Below are positions 1-8,667 of a stretch of 64,000 nt of DNA, piece after piece (the stretch's first letter is position 1; each line of letters opens with the position of its first letter). The notes beneath the pieces were generated by a model. The model saw nothing but the letters and a program-made list of their open reading frames with translations, had not been told where the DNA came from and did not search any database. The position numbers and the translations under genes were made by a program. The DNA is from Streptomyces sp. WZ.A104 (GTDB taxonomy: Bacteria > Actinomycetota > Actinomycetes > Streptomycetales > Streptomycetaceae): NCBI RefSeq assembly GCF_002382885.1, contig NZ_NWVL01000026.1, positions 1 to 64,000 on the forward strand, given 5' to 3'.

Positions 1-48
1 CCCCCGCCCGGCCGACTCCCGGCCGAGCAGGTCCGCCTGACAGACCGG

Positions 49-94
49 CAGGGCCCGTACGCCACCGAACCGACTCGGTGACGTACGGGCCCTG
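49..94. terminator. Rho-independent-type hairpin
   Basis: A 13-bp perfect stem (CAGGGCCCGTACG with CGTACGGGCCCTG) encloses a second short stem (CACCGA/TCGGTG). No T-run follows, as is usual in Streptomyces. It probably ends transcription of a gene lying left of the window. Confidence 0.7.
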
Positions 95-239
95 TTGCTG
101 TCCTTCATGTTCCTCACTGTTCCTCCGGAGCACACAACCCGGAGCGAAACGGACACGGCGCGGGGCGTGACAGGGCCCGACACCGATACCGAATCGGCTG
201 CCGGGACCGGGCGGGCTATGCTCGTGTGTGATGTGACCG

Positions 240-286
240 GGGCCGTTAGCTCAATTGGTCAGAGCAGCGGACTTTTAAATCATTGG
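240..286 (+). pseudogene. Truncated tRNA-Lys 5' half
   Basis: Acceptor 5' strand, D arm and anticodon loop CTTTTAA match the intact tRNA-Lys at 630-703 nearly base for base. After the anticodon loop the sequence diverges: there is no matching 3' anticodon strand, no T arm and no 3' acceptor strand. A TATGCT -10-like hexamer lies about 18 nt upstream, as for the intact gene. It is a decayed tandem copy or a recombination scar, not a functional tRNA. Confidence 0.75.
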
Positions 287-612
287 GTGGACCTGGCTGC
301 CGGGGTGCCGGGGCGCCGTCGAGTAGCGCTGAAACCCCTCTGACCTGCTGCTAAGCGGGAATGTCGCCGCACTGTCCGATCGCTCTGCCGGGCGCCCGAA
401 GGCCAGGGGAGCGCGAGGGGAGCGCATTCGGACAGGGGGCGCGCAGAGGGAGCGCGCGGCCGCATGACCGAGCGCCCTCGCTCCCGGTAGCCGCTCAAGA
501 CACCCGCTTACGTCTCCGTTGTGGAGCCCCAACAACAGCTGATCGCGGCGAGGAGCGGGACTCGACTCGCGTGATCGTGGATAAGGCTGTGAGAGCGGCC
601 CGACCATGCAGC
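287..612. other. Gene-free spacer between the tRNA-Lys copies
   Basis: No convincing coding region or RNA was found. The open frames here are low-complexity GC shadows on both strands. The right end carries the TATGCT -10-like hexamer (613-618) of the intact tRNA-Lys. Confidence 0.5.
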
Positions 613-629
613 TATGCTGGGGGCCGCGC

Positions 630-703
630 GGGCCGCTAGCTCAATTGGTCAGAGCAGCAGACTTTTAATCTGTTGGTTGTGGGTTCGAGTCCCACGCGGC
701 CTA
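630..703 (+). tRNA. tRNA-Lys(UUU)
   Basis: A complete cloverleaf can be drawn: acceptor GGGCCGC with GCGGCCT, D stem GCTC/GAGC, anticodon stem GCAGA/TCTGT around CTTTTAA (anticodon TTT), T arm GTGGG-TTCGAGT-CCCAC, discriminator A703. CCA is not encoded. tRNA-Lys genes are common integration targets for actinomycete elements, and an integrase gene lies 2.2 kb downstream. Confidence 0.97.
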
Positions 704-709
704 CCTCGT

Positions 710-751
710 AAGCCCCCTGGATCCGGTGATTGGACCGGATCCAGGGGGCTT
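710..751 (+). terminator. Terminator of tRNA-Lys
   Basis: An 18-bp perfect inverted repeat (710-727 with 734-751) with a 6-nt loop lies immediately after the tRNA. This is a very stable hairpin in the usual terminator position. Confidence 0.85.
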
Positions 752-849
752 CGGCGTTCGGCGAGAGGGAAGACGGGGCTCTCCCGCAGGACGCGCAGGG
801 TTGATGTGAGGCGACTCAAGTTGGGGTCGTACGGACGGCCACTGCGACA

Positions 850-2373
850 GTGAGCTGCGTGATTTCCGATGACGTGACCGACGCCGTACCCCTGGTCTAT
901 GCCGACAGCGTGGACATACCCGTGCTGTTCCGTGACGGGCCGGCCAAGCGACCGTTCAAGCAGTGGCGGACGGCCAAGCACCGGGCGTGGACCACACCGG
1001 GAGCGTTTCCAGACAAGGACGGCTGGTACGCGCCGACGACGACATGGCGGGAGATCGTCAAGGCCGCCACCGAGGTAGGCCGAGACGTCACACCCTGGCT
1101 GCACCAAGCTCCGCAGCTGGCGCGGGGAGAACTGGTCGCCCGCGTCTCCCCTCTGTACGCCTATCTCGGCATCCACGACGTCACCCCCAAGCATCCGCTC
1201 CCGCACACGTCGGGTCGGCGCCTGACGGTCAACGCCGTCTACGAGCACGGCACCGAACGCTCCGCCAAGAGCATGCTCGGATACCGGCTGGGCATGACGA
1301 TGGCGGAGTGGGCATGCCGCTCGTTGATGGGGCTGGGCCAGACCTGGCACATCGAGGATGGCGGCCCCGTACCCGCCCTGGAGAGTGCCTTCAAGGACCC
1401 CGTCCGCACCCTTCCGGACCTGTGGGGGCTGCACGAGGCGGAGAACACGTACTGGTTGATCGAGGCCAAGGGCGGCAACGTCCGCAAGAACCGGCTCACC
1501 GAAGGGTGGGAGCAGCTCGAGGAAGGGACCAAGGTCCTCCACGCATATGATCACCGCCGCATCCTGTGCGGTGCCTCCGTCCAGCCCCAGGGCGACCTGT
1601 TCGTGACCATCGACCACGACCACCACCCCGGACAGCCGGCGCTCCCGGTCAATGGGAAGCCCGCTCCAGCGCCCAGCAGCCCCGAGGACCACCTCGGTGA
1701 GAGCGACGACGCGCTATTGGCAACTGCTCGCGCACAGATGCTGACCTGCCTCGCCCTGCGCTCCGCGCCCCCTTCCCGCCTTCGGACTGTCGCCCTGACC
1801 GCGGACCGCTCCACCCGCCGCCGGTCTGCTGACGGGTTGACGACCCCGCTGGAACGCGACCCGATATCCCGTGCCATGCGCGCAGCCGTTCGCGCCGAAT
1901 CGCCATCGGACGACGAACAGGCCCGCCGTACCATCACCCGCGCGATCGGCCTGGACGACTTCCTCACCTACCGCATCCCCGGAACCGAGTTGCACCTGGG
2001 GATGTCACGCCGTCTGTTCGCCGCCTGCGACCAACTTCACTACGAGGACCAGGCCATCGCCGCGCGCACCCCCGGCCTTCGCGCCGAGGACCAGCGCATC
2101 GCCGACGAGCCCGCCGACGAAGAAGTCGAGGAACAGCGCCGCCGTACCCAGCGGCGCGTCTTTCGTGAAGCACAGGAGCAGGAACGCGAGCTCATCCAGG
2201 AACGCCTCCGCGACGCGTACGTGGACGGCGGCGACCGCCAGTGGCGTGACCTCCTGCCCGGTCAGCAAGAACCGAGACTTGACCTCGACGACCAGCCGGA
2301 CCTGCTGGAGGCGGCAACCCCGGAGACCTACCTTGCGCTGCGCCGAGACGACGTGCCTCACCACCGCCGCTGA
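850..2373 (+). CDS. Hypothetical protein with PD-(D/E)XK-like motif
   Basis: A 507-residue protein starting at GTG (a second GTG lies three codons on). Around residues 185-215 there is an acidic residue followed by a strand ending in W-L-I-E-A-K-G-G, which resembles the core of PD-(D/E)XK nucleases. The C-terminal third is charged and Arg/Glu-rich, consistent with a helical or coiled region. I do not recognise a named family. It stands alone between the tRNA-Lys terminator and a leftward gene. A role in DNA cleavage or defence is an inference from the motif only. Confidence 0.8.
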   Translation: MSCVISDDVTDAVPLVYADSVDIPVLFRDGPAKRPFKQWRTAKHRAWTTPGAFPDKDGWYAPTTTWREIVKAATEVGRDVTPWLHQAPQLARGELVARVSPLYAYLGIHDVTPKHPLPHTSGRRLTVNAVYEHGTERSAKSMLGYRLGMTMAEWACRSLMGLGQTWHIEDGGPVPALESAFKDPVRTLPDLWGLHEAENTYWLIEAKGGNVRKNRLTEGWEQLEEGTKVLHAYDHRRILCGASVQPQGDLFVTIDHDHHPGQPALPVNGKPAPAPSSPEDHLGESDDALLATARAQMLTCLALRSAPPSRLRTVALTADRSTRRRSADGLTTPLERDPISRAMRAAVRAESPSDDEQARRTITRAIGLDDFLTYRIPGTELHLGMSRRLFAACDQLHYEDQAIAARTPGLRAEDQRIADEPADEEVEEQRRRTQRRVFREAQEQERELIQERLRDAYVDGGDRQWRDLLPGQQEPRLDLDDQPDLLEAATPETYLALRRDDVPHHRR

Positions 2374-2459
2374 GCGGAGAGCCGACCACCTCCGACGATT
2401 TATGTGTCGTCCACGCAGCGACGCTAGAGCGCCATCCGGTGGCCTGACGGTGAGGGCGC

Positions 2460-2786
2460 TTATACTCGGCCGTTCGTGTCGGGGGCTGCCTGCAGGGCCT
2501 GCTGGATCTGGTTGACCTCGGGCGCACCGGCCAGCCCGCCCGGGGTGCGGTAGATCCGGCAGGCGACCGAAGGTGAGGCGCCCGGCTCGGCGAACGGGTC
2601 GCGACCGTCGATCAGGATCGTCGGGGAGCCGGTGAAGCCCGACCGCTCGGCCTCGCCCTGGTCGGAGATCACCCGCGTGGTGAAGGTGGTGACGGGCAGC
2701 CCGGCGTCGTCCAGCGCCTGCCGCAATCGCTCCTCCACGAGCTTCTGGTTCGGGCAACCCGGGACCACCAAGACCTCGATCTCCAT
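2460..2786 (-). CDS. Thioredoxin-fold small protein
   Basis: A 108-residue protein with GGAG upstream of its ATG. The first strand ends in V-P-G-C-P-N-Q, a CPxx redox-type turn with a single cysteine, and S-P-T-I-L-I-D-G matches the cis-Pro region of thioredoxin folds. Such small proteins are often annotated as alkylmercury lyase-like or DF-family thioredoxins. The partner thiol and substrate cannot be told from sequence. Monocistronic. Confidence 0.75.
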   Translation of the reverse strand: MEIEVLVVPGCPNQKLVEERLRQALDDAGLPVTTFTTRVISDQGEAERSGFTGSPTILIDGRDPFAEPGASPSVACRIYRTPGGLAGAPEVNQIQQALQAAPDTNGRV

Positions 2787-2867
2787 ATCTCCAGGATCGC
2801 GCGCCCGGCACTGTAGGGGCCGAAGGGCCCGGTCCGCTGGTGCGAGTCCACCTGCCTTGCGGTGCAG

Positions 2868-2901
2868 CCCTCTGCCTCGGCTATGAGACCGAGACAGAGG
2901 G
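2868..2901. terminator. Hairpin downstream of integrase
   Basis: A 13-bp stem with one mismatch (CCCTCTGCCTCGG with CCGAGACAGAGGG) and an 8-nt loop, 24 nt past the integrase stop codon. It probably ends leftward transcription. The attachment site usually lies near this side of an integrase gene, but I could not find a core repeat. Confidence 0.65.
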
Positions 2902-2924
2902 CTTCGTGGTGGTCAGGTGTGACG

Positions 2925-4502
2925 TCAGGCTGTTCGCCCGGCCGCTTCGTGCGGCGGCTCGCCTTTCTGCGTTGTACGGGTGCGTCGTTGGCGGGGGACG
3001 AGCTTCACGACCGCCTCGGCGGCCTCGCGGGCGAGGTCGTCCAGGACGGACTGGTAGATGTCCCGGGTGATGTGGGTGTCAGAGTGGCCGAGCATCTCCG
3101 ACACGATCTTGATGTCCACTCCGGCGGCGAGCGCGAGCGTCGCGGCACCATGCCGTAGGTCGTGAAGGCGGACCGGAGGCAGGCCGGCGGCTTCGAGCTC
3201 ACGCGTGAACATGAGCGAGACCTTGGCGGGGTGGAGGAGGGCGCCGTCCTCGTCGGTGAAGACACGGCCGGTCGTCTTCCAGGCAGCACCCCAGCGAGCC
3301 TGCTCTTTACGCTGGCGCTGCTGGTGCTCGCGGAGCGAGTCGACCGACTCGGCGTCCAGAGCGACCAGGCGTTCCCCGCTGTCGGTCTTCGGGGCCGCCT
3401 CGTGCACCTGCCAGCCTGACTGGACGAGTTGGGTGGCGACGGTCATCGAGTGGTGGGCCAGATCGATGTCCATCCACCGAAGCCCGCAGGCTTCACCACG
3501 GCGCAGCCCTCGGAAGGCGATCAGGTGCCAGAGGGTGTAGAGGCGGTGCGTGGCGACCTGGTCGAGGAAGGCGCCGGTCTGCTCCGGCGTCCAGACCATG
3601 ACGGGGCTGGGCTTTTCCCCGGTCCGCTTCCAGTGGCGTACCCGCTCGGCGGTCCAGACCATGGCCTTCGCGCGCGCGGCCGGGTTCAGTTCAACATGCT
3701 CGGCGGGGTTGAAAGGCGGGATGATCTGCTGGGCGATCGCGGTGTTGAGGGCGGCACGCAGGGTGCGCTTGATCGTGTGCTGGCTGTTGGTACGGGTGGG
3801 CTTGCGGAAGGGCGGCATCTCGTCGATGGATGCCTTGAGCCACTTGCGGCGGGCTCGGTTCTCCGCGCCCTTCCAGGGGATGGTCTTCAGCTCGTTCAGG
3901 GCCGCCCGCCGTAGGGCGTTCTGCTCGATGATCTCGACGTTCGCGTCGTTGATGGCCTCGAACATCCTGTCCAGGTCGGCGACGCGGAGCCGGTCGAGCC
4001 GCAGGTGCCCCAGGTGGGGCTTGAGGTGTACCCGTACGTCGCTCTCGTAGCGCTTGAGGGACGTGGAACGCAGCCGCTTCTTGCCCGCCAGCCACTCGTC
4101 GAGCCAGTCCCCGACAGTGATCTTGGAATGGAGGCTCTGGCCTGTGGCGTAGCGCCTCCGCGTCTCGTCGTAGTCGGGCAGCGGCTCCTTGTTCTTGGCG
4201 CAGGTCTCCAGCATGTCGCTGACCGCGAGATGACCGGCGGGGTCGTCCTCGTCGGGGATGGCGAGCAGCGCCCGGACCTTGTTCAGCTCCTTGGTGGCCT
4301 CGGCGGAGGACTCAAAGCCGCTGCGGCGGAACTCCCGGCGGGTGCCGTCGGGGCGGTTGACCAGCTCGTGGCGTATGGACCAGGTGCCGTGGCGCCGGTT
4401 GGTGAGCTTGGGGCACGACTTGCCGTAGTTCTTGCCGGTCTCGGGGTTGCGGCAGGAGCAGCGGCGCGTGACGGCGCCGCCGGACGTGGTGGTGCTCGGC
4501 AA
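2925..4502 (-). CDS. int: Tyrosine recombinase (integrase)
   Basis: A 525-residue phage-type integrase. The catalytic constellation is visible: Arg near 334 in G-L-R-R-G-E, H447-x-x-R450 in L-H-D-L-R-H, a further His near 473 in L-G-H-S, and the nucleophile Tyr near 483 in D-I-Y-Q-S-V. The N-terminal region has a Cys-containing segment (residues 15-30) and an arm-binding-like stretch, then a core-binding domain near residues 128-270. The start is TTG at 4502, right after the stop of the regulator gene; GTG at 4472 is an alternative. It should integrate and, with an excisionase, excise the island. The target could be tRNA-Lys but no att repeat was found. Confidence 0.95.
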   Translation of the reverse strand: MPSTTTSGGAVTRRCSCRNPETGKNYGKSCPKLTNRRHGTWSIRHELVNRPDGTRREFRRSGFESSAEATKELNKVRALLAIPDEDDPAGHLAVSDMLETCAKNKEPLPDYDETRRRYATGQSLHSKITVGDWLDEWLAGKKRLRSTSLKRYESDVRVHLKPHLGHLRLDRLRVADLDRMFEAINDANVEIIEQNALRRAALNELKTIPWKGAENRARRKWLKASIDEMPPFRKPTRTNSQHTIKRTLRAALNTAIAQQIIPPFNPAEHVELNPAARAKAMVWTAERVRHWKRTGEKPSPVMVWTPEQTGAFLDQVATHRLYTLWHLIAFRGLRRGEACGLRWMDIDLAHHSMTVATQLVQSGWQVHEAAPKTDSGERLVALDAESVDSLREHQQRQRKEQARWGAAWKTTGRVFTDEDGALLHPAKVSLMFTRELEAAGLPPVRLHDLRHGAATLALAAGVDIKIVSEMLGHSDTHITRDIYQSVLDDLAREAAEAVVKLVPRQRRTRTTQKGEPPHEAAGRTA

Positions 4503-4504
4503 CG

Positions 4505-5137
4505 CTAGTCCTCGGGGTTGTCGACGAACGTGAGGTCGGCGGGCAGAGCAGGGGGAACCAGCCCGCGCTCACGCATCGCGCTGCGGAACTCGCGGAGTTC
4601 TCTGCAGTCGTCGAACGCGAGGTGCTCGTACGAGGTCGCGGTTTCGAGGAGGGCGTCGCGGCGGACGGCGTCGAGGGTGATGCTGGCCTTCCGCCGCCGT
4701 TCCTTAGCCAGGCGGGTGGACGTCAGGGCGGTGGTCACGGCGTCGCTGTGGGCGCGGTAGGTGTCGAGCACGTCCCGGGCGGACCCCTCGGGGGCGGGCT
4801 TGTCGAGGGGAGTCTCGCCCGTGAACCAGGACACCGCCTCCCATGTCGGGACCTCCCTGCCGGGGAGTACGGCCACCGAGGCGTCGGTGCCCAGCGGGAA
4901 CAGCAGACTGATCGGCGGAACCTTGTAGACCTCGGCCAGGACGAGGAACTCCGCCAGGTCGATTGAGCTGCGTCGTCCGGTCTCCAGGTTCGTGATCGTC
5001 GTCTTCGGGACCGCAAGGCCCAGGGAGGCGCACGCCTCGGCGGCCTCCGCCACGGTGAGGCCGGCGGCCTTGCGCGCCCAGCGCATCTGCTCTGCGACGC
5101 GGGCGGTGAAGTTCGGAGACCAATCGGTGTTCGTCAT
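4505..5137 (-). CDS. XRE-family HTH regulator
   Basis: A 210-residue protein. Residues about 13-66 form a Cro/CI-type helix-turn-helix (A-G-L-T-V-A-E-A-A ... T-I-T-N-L-E-T-G-R-R). The remainder is a helical, charged tail without a recognisable effector domain. It lies directly upstream of the integrase in the same direction, with only two bases between stop and start, so the two are probably co-transcribed. It is divergent from the small excisionase-like gene, the usual repressor/excisionase arrangement. Confidence 0.88.
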   Translation of the reverse strand: MTNTDWSPNFTARVAEQMRWARKAAGLTVAEAAEACASLGLAVPKTTITNLETGRRSSIDLAEFLVLAEVYKVPPISLLFPLGTDASVAVLPGREVPTWEAVSWFTGETPLDKPAPEGSARDVLDTYRAHSDAVTTALTSTRLAKERRRKASITLDAVRRDALLETATSYEHLAFDDCRELREFRSAMRERGLVPPALPADLTFVDNPED

Positions 5138-5180
5138 GACTGCAACTTACGTCGCAAAAATATGTGGCCGCAACATCCGT
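5138..5180. promoter_or_regulatory. Divergent control region with GCAAC repeats
   Basis: Short AT-richer spacer between the regulator (-) and the excisionase-like gene (+). GCAAC occurs at 5142-5146 and 5170-5174, with a related GTCGCAAA between, making a plausible operator for the XRE protein. Promoter hexamers are not clear. Confidence 0.4.
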
Positions 5181-5253
5181 GGTACTCATTCTGCTGTCAG
5201 AACAACTTTTGATGATGGGATGCATCATGGCTGCGTGCAAGGTTGTCAGGGGG

Positions 5254-5481
5254 ATGACCCGCGAGGAACTGCTCGCTCTGCCTGTCGCCGTCGACCTCGA
5301 CACGGCGAACAAGGCGCTGACGATCGGCCGCAGCACGGGCTACGCGCTGGCGAAGCGGGGCCAGTACCCCGTCACGGTCCTCAAGCTCGGTAACGCGTAC
5401 CGCGTGGTCACGGCGGACCTGCACCGGCTCCTCGGGATTGACCTGGCACACGCTGTCGGGAGTGTTGAGCTCTGCTCGTAG
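5254..5481 (+). CDS. Excisionase-like small HTH protein
   Basis: A 75-residue protein taken from ATG 5254 (Met-Thr-Arg-Glu). The sequence L-A-L-P-V-A-V-D-L-D-T-A-N-K-A-L followed by S-T-G-Y-A-L-A-K-R-G-Q-Y-P-V and Y-R-V-V-T-A-D-L is the winged-helix pattern of MerR/Xis-like excisionases. Upstream in-frame ATGs (5212, 5227) are possible starts. Its position opposite the regulator-integrase pair supports a role as recombination directionality factor. Confidence 0.7.
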   Translation: MTREELLALPVAVDLDTANKALTIGRSTGYALAKRGQYPVTVLKLGNAYRVVTADLHRLLGIDLAHAVGSVELCS

Positions 5482-5596
5482 CTGGGACGCCCCGGTATCC
5501 GCCTCTTCCGGGGTGCCGGGATCCCGTTCCAGGGTTACCAGTGTGCTGACGAAGAAACCCCGTGCATGCTGCTCACTCGGTGTGGATAGTGACTGC

Positions 5597-6304
5597 ATGG
5601 ATGCGATTGGCGCCGCACGCGCTGTTGTCGAGGAGCACCACCCTGACGCTCGGGCAGCGTTCTTGGGAGGCAGCGTCCTGACGGGGCGCCGCACGGCGAC
5701 GTCGGATCTCGACATCGTGGTGCTCCTGCATGGGGCCCCAGCCCCGTACCGTGCAAGCCTCCGGCACGACGACTGGCCGGTGGAGCTGTTCGTGCACACC
5801 GAGGCGAGTTGGCACGCGTACGTCGAGCGGGAAGTGAGCAGGCGCCGGTCACCGTTGCTCTGGATGTGTGCAGACGGGCTGCTGCTCTTCGACGCCGATG
5901 GAGTCGGTGCCCGCCTCGCCGCTGAAGCCGAGAGGCTGGCTGCCGCGGGACCGCCGACCGTTTCGGCCGAAGAGATCGATGACTACCGCTACGCGATCAC
6001 CGACCTCCTAGACGATCTCTCGGGGAGCGTGGACGGGGGCGAGCGGCTGTTCATTGCGGCTGAACTGGCGCGGCGAACCGGAGAGTTGGCACTTGCCGCT
6101 GGTGGGTCTTGGGTCGGAGGCGGGAAGTGGCTGGCACGTCGTCTCGAGACCACGGCGCCAGGGCTGAGCATGCGCCTTCACCACGCGGTCCGTGAGGTGC
6201 TGGAGGGTCAGGTCGAGCCGCTCGTCGGTGTGGTGGACGAAGTGCTGGAGCAGACTGGCGGCCGGTTGTGGGAGGGCTACAAGCGCGGCGGCAGAACGCC
6301 ATGA
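5597..6304 (+). CDS. Nucleotidyltransferase-domain protein
   Basis: A 235-residue protein. G-G-S-V-L-T-G-R-R-T-A-T-S-D-L-D-I-V-V (from about residue 24) is the GS(x)nDxD signature of the Pol-beta nucleotidyltransferase fold, with both metal-binding Asp residues present. The C-terminal half is helical (E-L-A-R-R-T-G-E-L), similar to KNTase-C-type helical domains. The family includes aminoglycoside nucleotidyltransferases and toxin-type minimal enzymes; the substrate is not predictable. The ribosome site at ATG 5597 is weak, and GTG 5582 is an alternative. Confidence 0.85.
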   Translation: MDAIGAARAVVEEHHPDARAAFLGGSVLTGRRTATSDLDIVVLLHGAPAPYRASLRHDDWPVELFVHTEASWHAYVEREVSRRRSPLLWMCADGLLLFDADGVGARLAAEAERLAAAGPPTVSAEEIDDYRYAITDLLDDLSGSVDGGERLFIAAELARRTGELALAAGGSWVGGGKWLARRLETTAPGLSMRLHHAVREVLEGQVEPLVGVVDEVLEQTGGRLWEGYKRGGRTP

Positions 6305-6456
6305 GAGGCCCGGCTACCCGTGCCTGCTGGTATTCGTGACTGCGAGCGGGCTCGGCTCTGGCTGGGTACCCTGCAGCCTCGCTCGGTACACGGCGGAGGC
6401 TGCAGGGGGCGCAAAACGGGTCGAGAGAGGTACTGAGGCGCTGGCACCCTGGGGCG

Positions 6457-7086
6457 ATGTTGTTGAAGCTCACCGGGTCCAGCTGCTCGGGCAAGACGAC
6501 GCTCGCCTACGCCGCAGCCGACAGGCTCCGGCAGATCGCCGTGCACGACTTCGATGAGCTCGGTGTGCCGGAAGGCGCCGACCTGCACTGGCGCCACCGC
6601 ATGACCGAGATGTGGGTGCGACGCGCGCTGGAGTACCAGGATCGCGGAATCGACCTTCTGCTCACCGGGCAGTCCCCCTTGGGCGAAGTTCTCGCCGTGC
6701 CCTCCGCCCCACTGCTGGACGGCATCGCCGTGTGCCTGGTTGACGTCGCCGACGAGGTCCGGTGCGTTCGCCTCGCCGAGCGCGACCCCGGTCGGTGGGA
6801 CGCCCCGGCGGTCGATGCTTTCCTCGGCTGGGCCGCGTGGCACCGGAAGCACGCTCTCGACCCCCGTCACCGGCCCGACGTCGTCATCGACAACAGCTGG
6901 CCTGAGATGGTCTGGCACCGCTGGATCGGGTGGCACGCCGGTGATCCCCGATGGCGCACTCAACTGCTCGACACCACGGATCAGCCCGTCACGAAATCCG
7001 TGGACCAAGTCGAAAGGTGGATCACCGCGCAGCGCGACGCGTATCAGGCCGGCCAACTCGCCCTGAGCCGAGGCTGGGCTTCTTGA
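6457..7086 (+). CDS. P-loop ATPase / small-molecule kinase-like protein
   Basis: A 209-residue protein with an N-terminal Walker A G-S-S-C-S-G-K-T-T (residues 7-15). V-H-D-F-D-E-L resembles the acidic substrate/metal segment of shikimate-kinase-like enzymes, and L-A-E-R-D-P-G-R resembles a lid Arg region. Closest in look to AAA_17/AAA_33 single-domain kinases. Substrate unknown. Together with the preceding nucleotidyltransferase gene it forms a small rightward accessory pair ended by the hairpin at 7222-7253. Confidence 0.82.
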   Translation: MLLKLTGSSCSGKTTLAYAAADRLRQIAVHDFDELGVPEGADLHWRHRMTEMWVRRALEYQDRGIDLLLTGQSPLGEVLAVPSAPLLDGIAVCLVDVADEVRCVRLAERDPGRWDAPAVDAFLGWAAWHRKHALDPRHRPDVVIDNSWPEMVWHRWIGWHAGDPRWRTQLLDTTDQPVTKSVDQVERWITAQRDAYQAGQLALSRGWAS

Positions 7087-7221
7087 TCCGTTCGCGCAGT
7101 CCGGACGGGTCATCGACGATCCTGCTCCGGGTCGACGCCGAGCGAGGGTGCTGTCCCGTCCCATGACCACCGATTACGGACGTGGCAGCGCGCCTACCAG
7201 TTGCGCCGAGGCAAAACAGAA

Positions 7222-7253
7222 CGGCGCCGACCCGGACGGGTGGGTCGGCGCCG
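7222..7253. terminator. Bidirectional terminator
   Basis: A 12-bp perfect stem CGGCGCCGACCC / GGGTCGGCGCCG with an 8-nt loop. It sits between the convergent kinase-like gene (+) and TyrRS gene (-), ten bases from the TyrRS stop. Confidence 0.85.
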
Positions 7254-7263
7254 GGTCTGAGTC

Positions 7264-8667
7264 TCAGGCGTCGATGCGGGCGACCTTGCGACCCACCTTG
7301 AGGTAGAGCTCGGCACCGTCGAGTGCCCCGACCTCGCTCACGACCGCGCTGAGCGCCTGCTGTACGGAAGCCTCCGTGAGCTGCGTGGTCTGCTGCTCTC
7401 CATCCGACTCAAGGATGAGGCGGAGGCCGTTCTGCTGGGCCACGCGGCGCACGGCGGAGATGCTGGGAGCGAAGTCCAGCGTGTGGCTGATCAGCGCCCC
7501 GAGCGTGTCCTCGGCGTGGTCCTTCAGGGAGACGACGGGGAGGTTCTGGGTGTCCCCGAAGGAGCGCTTGGAGAAGCGCGCCGTGAACTCCGCGCGGGCG
7601 GCGGCAGCGGCATCCAGGCCGTGGAGAGCGGCCACCACCTCGCCGGCGAGGATCCGCTTGATCGCCATCGGGTGCGCGGTTCCCTCCTCCAGGCGCTTGG
7701 TGACCACGCGGATCTCGTCGTCCGTCCACTCGGTGAGCAGCTGGAGGTACGGCTCGGTGAGGTGGTCGGGGATGGACATCAGTCGGCCGTAGACGTCATC
7801 GGGCGACGCCGTCAGGCCCACGTAGTTGCCCTTGCTCTTACTCATCTTGGTGCCCGAGCCGTCGGTGCCCTCGATGAGCGGGGTGGTGATGACGACCTCG
7901 GGGGACTGGTCCGAGATCTCCATGACCTTGCGGCACATCTGGAGGTTCAGCAGCTGGTCCACGCCGCCGAGCTCTACGTCGGCGTCGATGGCCACCGAGT
8001 CCCACGCCATGACCACGGAGTAGACGAACTCGGCGACCGACAGCCCGTGGCCCTCGGCGAGCCGGGTACGGAAGTCCTCGCGCTGGAGCGACATGGAGAC
8101 CGGCACCCGGGCGAGGACCCCGACGAGCTCCGGCAGGGTGACCTTGTTCAGCCACTCGCCGTTGAAGCGCAGGTCGGCACGCTCGAAGTCGATGAACGGC
8201 GTGACCTGCTGCTGGTAGCCGCTCAGGTTGCGGGCGATGTCCTCGTCGGTGAGGGCCGGCCGCTCCGAGGAGCGGCCCGACGGGTCGCCGATCTTGGCAG
8301 TGACGTCGCCGATGATGAAGACGACGTGGTGGCCCATCCGCTGGAAACGGCTGGCGATGATGATCGGCACCGCATGGCCGAGGTGGACGTCGGGCGAGGT
8401 CGGGTCGATGCCGTACTTGACGACGAACGGCCGTCCCGCCGCCTGCGCGGCCTCGATCTTCTCGGCGAGCACCGCTGCCGAGGGGATCAGGTGATTCGTG
8501 CGCCCCTCGACCAGGGCGGCCTGCTCCTGGGGGGAGAGGTCGGAGAGGTCGAGGGAGCGCCGCGCTGTTGTCTCGCTAAGCAGCTGAGCGGCCGTATAGT
8601 CCGCGCCCAGGTCCGCTCCATCGAGGATGTGCATGACACGGGTGACGGACTCACTCAAACGGCTCAT
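7264..8667 (-). CDS. Tyrosyl-tRNA synthetase paralogue (TyrZ type, altered pocket)
   Basis: A 467-residue class I synthetase with signatures H-L-G-H (95-98) and K-M-S-K-S (274-278), an E-L-G-G-V-D-Q motif and a C-terminal S4-like RNA-binding region (about 400-467). Residues 1-60 form an N-terminal extension. The segment that in TyrZ-type enzymes usually reads like Y-P-L-M-Q-G-Y-D here reads Y-S-V-V-M-A-W-D (residues 216-223), so the Gln that normally contacts the substrate amino group is replaced. It follows the biosynthetic operon after a 98-nt gap. It could be a self-resistance synthetase, a supplier of charged tRNA, or an enzyme for another amino acid. Confidence 0.9.
   Translation of the reverse strand: MSRLSESVTRVMHILDGADLGADYTAAQLLSETTARRSLDLSDLSPQEQAALVEGRTNHLIPSAAVLAEKIEAAQAAGRPFVVKYGIDPTSPDVHLGHAVPIIIASRFQRMGHHVVFIIGDVTAKIGDPSGRSSERPALTDEDIARNLSGYQQQVTPFIDFERADLRFNGEWLNKVTLPELVGVLARVPVSMSLQREDFRTRLAEGHGLSVAEFVYSVVMAWDSVAIDADVELGGVDQLLNLQMCRKVMEISDQSPEVVITTPLIEGTDGSGTKMSKSKGNYVGLTASPDDVYGRLMSIPDHLTEPYLQLLTEWTDDEIRVVTKRLEEGTAHPMAIKRILAGEVVAALHGLDAAAAARAEFTARFSKRSFGDTQNLPVVSLKDHAEDTLGALISHTLDFAPSISAVRRVAQQNGLRLILESDGEQQTTQLTEASVQQALSAVVSEVGALDGAELYLKVGRKVARIDA

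Noticed and set aside
2831..2855. T-arm-like sequence (GGTGCGAGTCCACC) near the integrase 3' end, as a possible att tRNA fragment
   Set aside because: It does not match the tRNA-Lys T arm beyond a few bases and no acceptor or anticodon parts adjoin it. No second copy was found in the window.
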